NCBI RefSeq assembly: GCF_000423145.1
Contig: NZ_AUHK01000007.1
Location: forward strand, 1-64,000
DNA length: 64,000 bases
Source of the DNA: Helcococcus sueciensis DSM 17243
GTDB taxonomy: Bacteria > Bacillota > Clostridia > Tissierellales > Peptoniphilaceae
Direction: 5' to 3'
Shown here: in pieces, positions 62,585-64,000 of the stretch
Layout: every line of letters begins with the position of its first letter
Numbering within the stretch: the stretch's first letter is position 1
Notes under the pieces: generated by a model
Told to the model about the DNA's origin: nothing
Database searches by the model: none
The model's input: the letters and a program-made list of their open reading frames with translations, nothing else
Made by a program: the position numbers and the translations under genes

Positions 62585-63154
62585 ATGGGAAAATTTATTG
62601 ATACAGAAGAGCAAATAATTTTAATTTATGGTATTGAAGGAGAAAGATTAGAAATTTTACAAAAGGAAGCTAAAAAGAAAAATTTTAGAATAATTGAAGT
62701 TTCTCATGAGCATACTTTTTGTAAGGTAGAAGATTTAATATTTGAAGATTACAGCCATTGTTTAGTTGAAGACGCAAGCCCAATAGATATTGAGTTTTTA
62801 CTATTTGTAAATATCATTAAAGATGATTTATATGGATTTATTAGAATCTTAAAAGATAATGGATTGTATTTTCCAAATAAGGCTATTCTTACACCTACAA
62901 GCAAAGAATGGAAACTGCGTAGACTTCTTGCAGAAAATAAGGAAGAACATGTTGTAATGACAATGTTTAGTAATCTTAGAAGAGCTATGAGAAAAGCTAC
63001 TACAATAAAAGAAGAAAATAGACATGATGAAGAATTGATTGAAATCATGGAGCATGCACAACATTATTTAAATCCAAGAGAATTTGATTTTGATGAGATG
63101 AAATCAATACACAATAGACTTGCAAAAAAAGTAAATGAGATAGAAGGTGTCTAA
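62585..63154 (+). CDS. DUF3783 family protein
   Basis: A 189-residue cytosolic protein. The first half includes LIYGIEGERLEILQK, VSHEHTFCKVEDLIFED and later NKAILTPTSKEWKLRRLL, typical of DUF3783 proteins of unknown function. The C-terminal half is charged and helical, NLRRAMRKATTIKEENRH onward. No motifs suggest an activity. It begins 8 bases after the ABC-F gene and lies before cdaA. The function is unknown. Confidence 0.75.
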   Translation: MGKFIDTEEQIILIYGIEGERLEILQKEAKKKNFRIIEVSHEHTFCKVEDLIFEDYSHCLVEDASPIDIEFLLFVNIIKDDLYGFIRILKDNGLYFPNKAILTPTSKEWKLRRLLAENKEEHVVMTMFSNLRRAMRKATTIKEENRHDEELIEIMEHAQHYLNPREFDFDEMKSIHNRLAKKVNEIEGV

Positions 63155-63251
63155 CAGTTTTAATTAAGAAATATTAAAAATTAAACTATATATTACAATT
63201 TTATATTGAATAAAAAATGTGATAAAATTAAATGTTGAAAGGTGGTGAAAA

Positions 63252-64000
63252 GTGGATTTTTTAAATGATTTAAAAATGATATTTTTAACTATACGAATTA
63301 CTGATGTAATTGACGTATTGGTTATGACATTTATTTTATACAAAATAATATTGCTTGTGAAAGAGACAAGGGCTTTACAATTAGCTAAGGGATTGCTAAT
63401 AATTTTTGTATTTTCAAAAATCGCACAAGGTCTTAGATTGTATACAGTTAATTGGTTAATTTCAAATATATTTACTGCGGGTATGATTTTAATTGTAGTA
63501 GTATTTCAACCTGAATTGAGAAGAATATTTGAAAAATTAGGTAGAACCAATGATTTATTCAAATCGATAACTAAGATAAGAAGTAATATAAATGATTACA
63601 AAACTGATGATATAGTAGGTGCAGTTGCTTCACTTGCAAGACAAAAAATAGGAGCTTTGATAGTTATTGAGCTTGAAATTCGTCTTACAGATATTGTAGA
63701 AACTGGAACTAAGCTTAATTCAGAATTATCTTCAGAATTATTAATTAATCTTTTCTTCCCAAATTCACCACTTCATGACGGGGCTGTTGTTATAAAAGAA
63801 GATAAAATTCTAGCAGCGGGATGCTTCTTACCACTTTCAGAGAATTATACAATTTCAAAAGAATTAGGTACAAGACATAGAGCTGCATTAGGTATGAGTG
63901 AAAAATCGGATGCATTTATAATAGTGGTTTCTGAGGAAACAGGAGTAATATCTACTGTTCATAATTCACAATTATCTAGAAATATCGACCCAGAAACTCT
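63252..64000 (+). CDS. cdaA: Diadenylate cyclase CdaA (partial, runs off the window)
   Basis: CdaA makes the second messenger c-di-AMP from two ATP, controlling potassium and osmolyte balance and wall integrity. The frame begins at GTG (63252) after AAAGGTGGTG and stays open to the window edge (249 codons). Near the N-terminus are three hydrophobic helices (about residues 20-80, DVLVMTFILYKIILL and following), then VVVFQPELRRIFEKLG. The DAC domain carries LHDGAVVI (DGA, about residue 176) and GTRHRAALG (RHR, about 207), both catalytic signatures. Only the C-terminal part is missing. The partners cdaR and glmM would normally follow downstream; glmU is in this same window. Confidence 0.95.
   Translation, partial: MDFLNDLKMIFLTIRITDVIDVLVMTFILYKIILLVKETRALQLAKGLLIIFVFSKIAQGLRLYTVNWLISNIFTAGMILIVVVFQPELRRIFEKLGRTNDLFKSITKIRSNINDYKTDDIVGAVASLARQKIGALIVIELEIRLTDIVETGTKLNSELSSELLINLFFPNSPLHDGAVVIKEDKILAAGCFLPLSENYTISKELGTRHRAALGMSEKSDAFIIVVSEETGVISTVHNSQLSRNIDPET

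Overview
The window looks like an ordinary stretch of chromosome from a very AT-rich, anaerobic, non-sporulating Firmicute. The low GC, strong GGAGG ribosome sites, TGnTATAAT promoters, anaerobic ribonucleotide reductase (nrdD-nrdG), an Rnf-type redox pump, ZapA/MutS2/CdaA and NPKTG-anchored surface proteins together suggest the Tissierellia/Peptoniphilaceae, with Parvimonas or a relative as a plausible source. The genus is inferred from overall character and was not checked by any search. There is no transposase, prophage, CRISPR array or rRNA operon.

Layout. 1-5.8 kb, mostly minus strand: uracil permease, exonuclease III, a GT4 glycosyltransferase and MurC, with an aldose-epimerase-like gene on the plus strand. 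5.9-13.8 kb: the classic Firmicute cluster glmU-prs-pth-mfd-foldase, followed by HU. 13.9-18.4 kb: an MMPL exporter with a secreted YhgE-like heptad-repeat partner. 18.6-21.7 kb: DNA polymerase IV and a UvrD-like helicase, convergent. 21.9-29.4 kb: the accessory part of the window, with a small unknown protein, a Fic protein carrying a C-terminal inhibitory motif, a membrane-anchored G5-domain protein and a 1714-residue thioester/CnaB/ester-bond adhesin. 29.5-34.7 kb: a DUF2974 hydrolase, tRNA-Leu(CAA), polA, coaE and a lytic transglycosylase. 34.9-40.4 kb: an Rnf operon (C-D-G-E-A) without rnfB and with a triplicated RnfG, then a small membrane protein. 40.4-43.4 kb: a candidate small RNA divergent from nrdD-nrdG, with tandem NrdR boxes between them. 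43.5-48.9 kb: Tag, two envelope glycan genes, an ABC-F protein and a repeat-rich lipoprotein. 49.0-64.0 kb: pheS-pheT-zapA-mutS2-argS and small membrane/TPR genes, then ywaF-like, yvcK, a second ABC-F protein, a DUF3783 gene and the start of the c-di-AMP synthase gene cdaA, cut by the window end.

How the parts fit. Most genes are housekeeping: cell-wall precursors (glmU, murC, yvcK, cdaA), translation (pth, pheST, argS, tRNA-Leu) and DNA maintenance (mfd, polA, dinB, mutS2, tag, exoA). The most unusual items are the RnfB-less Rnf operon with three FMN-binding domains in RnfG; the minus-strand small RNA sharing a control region with nrdD; the adhesin that appears to combine thioester, isopeptide and ester cross-links; and a domain shared between that adhesin and its G5 neighbour. 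No gene-free stretch exceeds 300 bases; the longest, 40430-40705, holds the small RNA and the NrdR operators.
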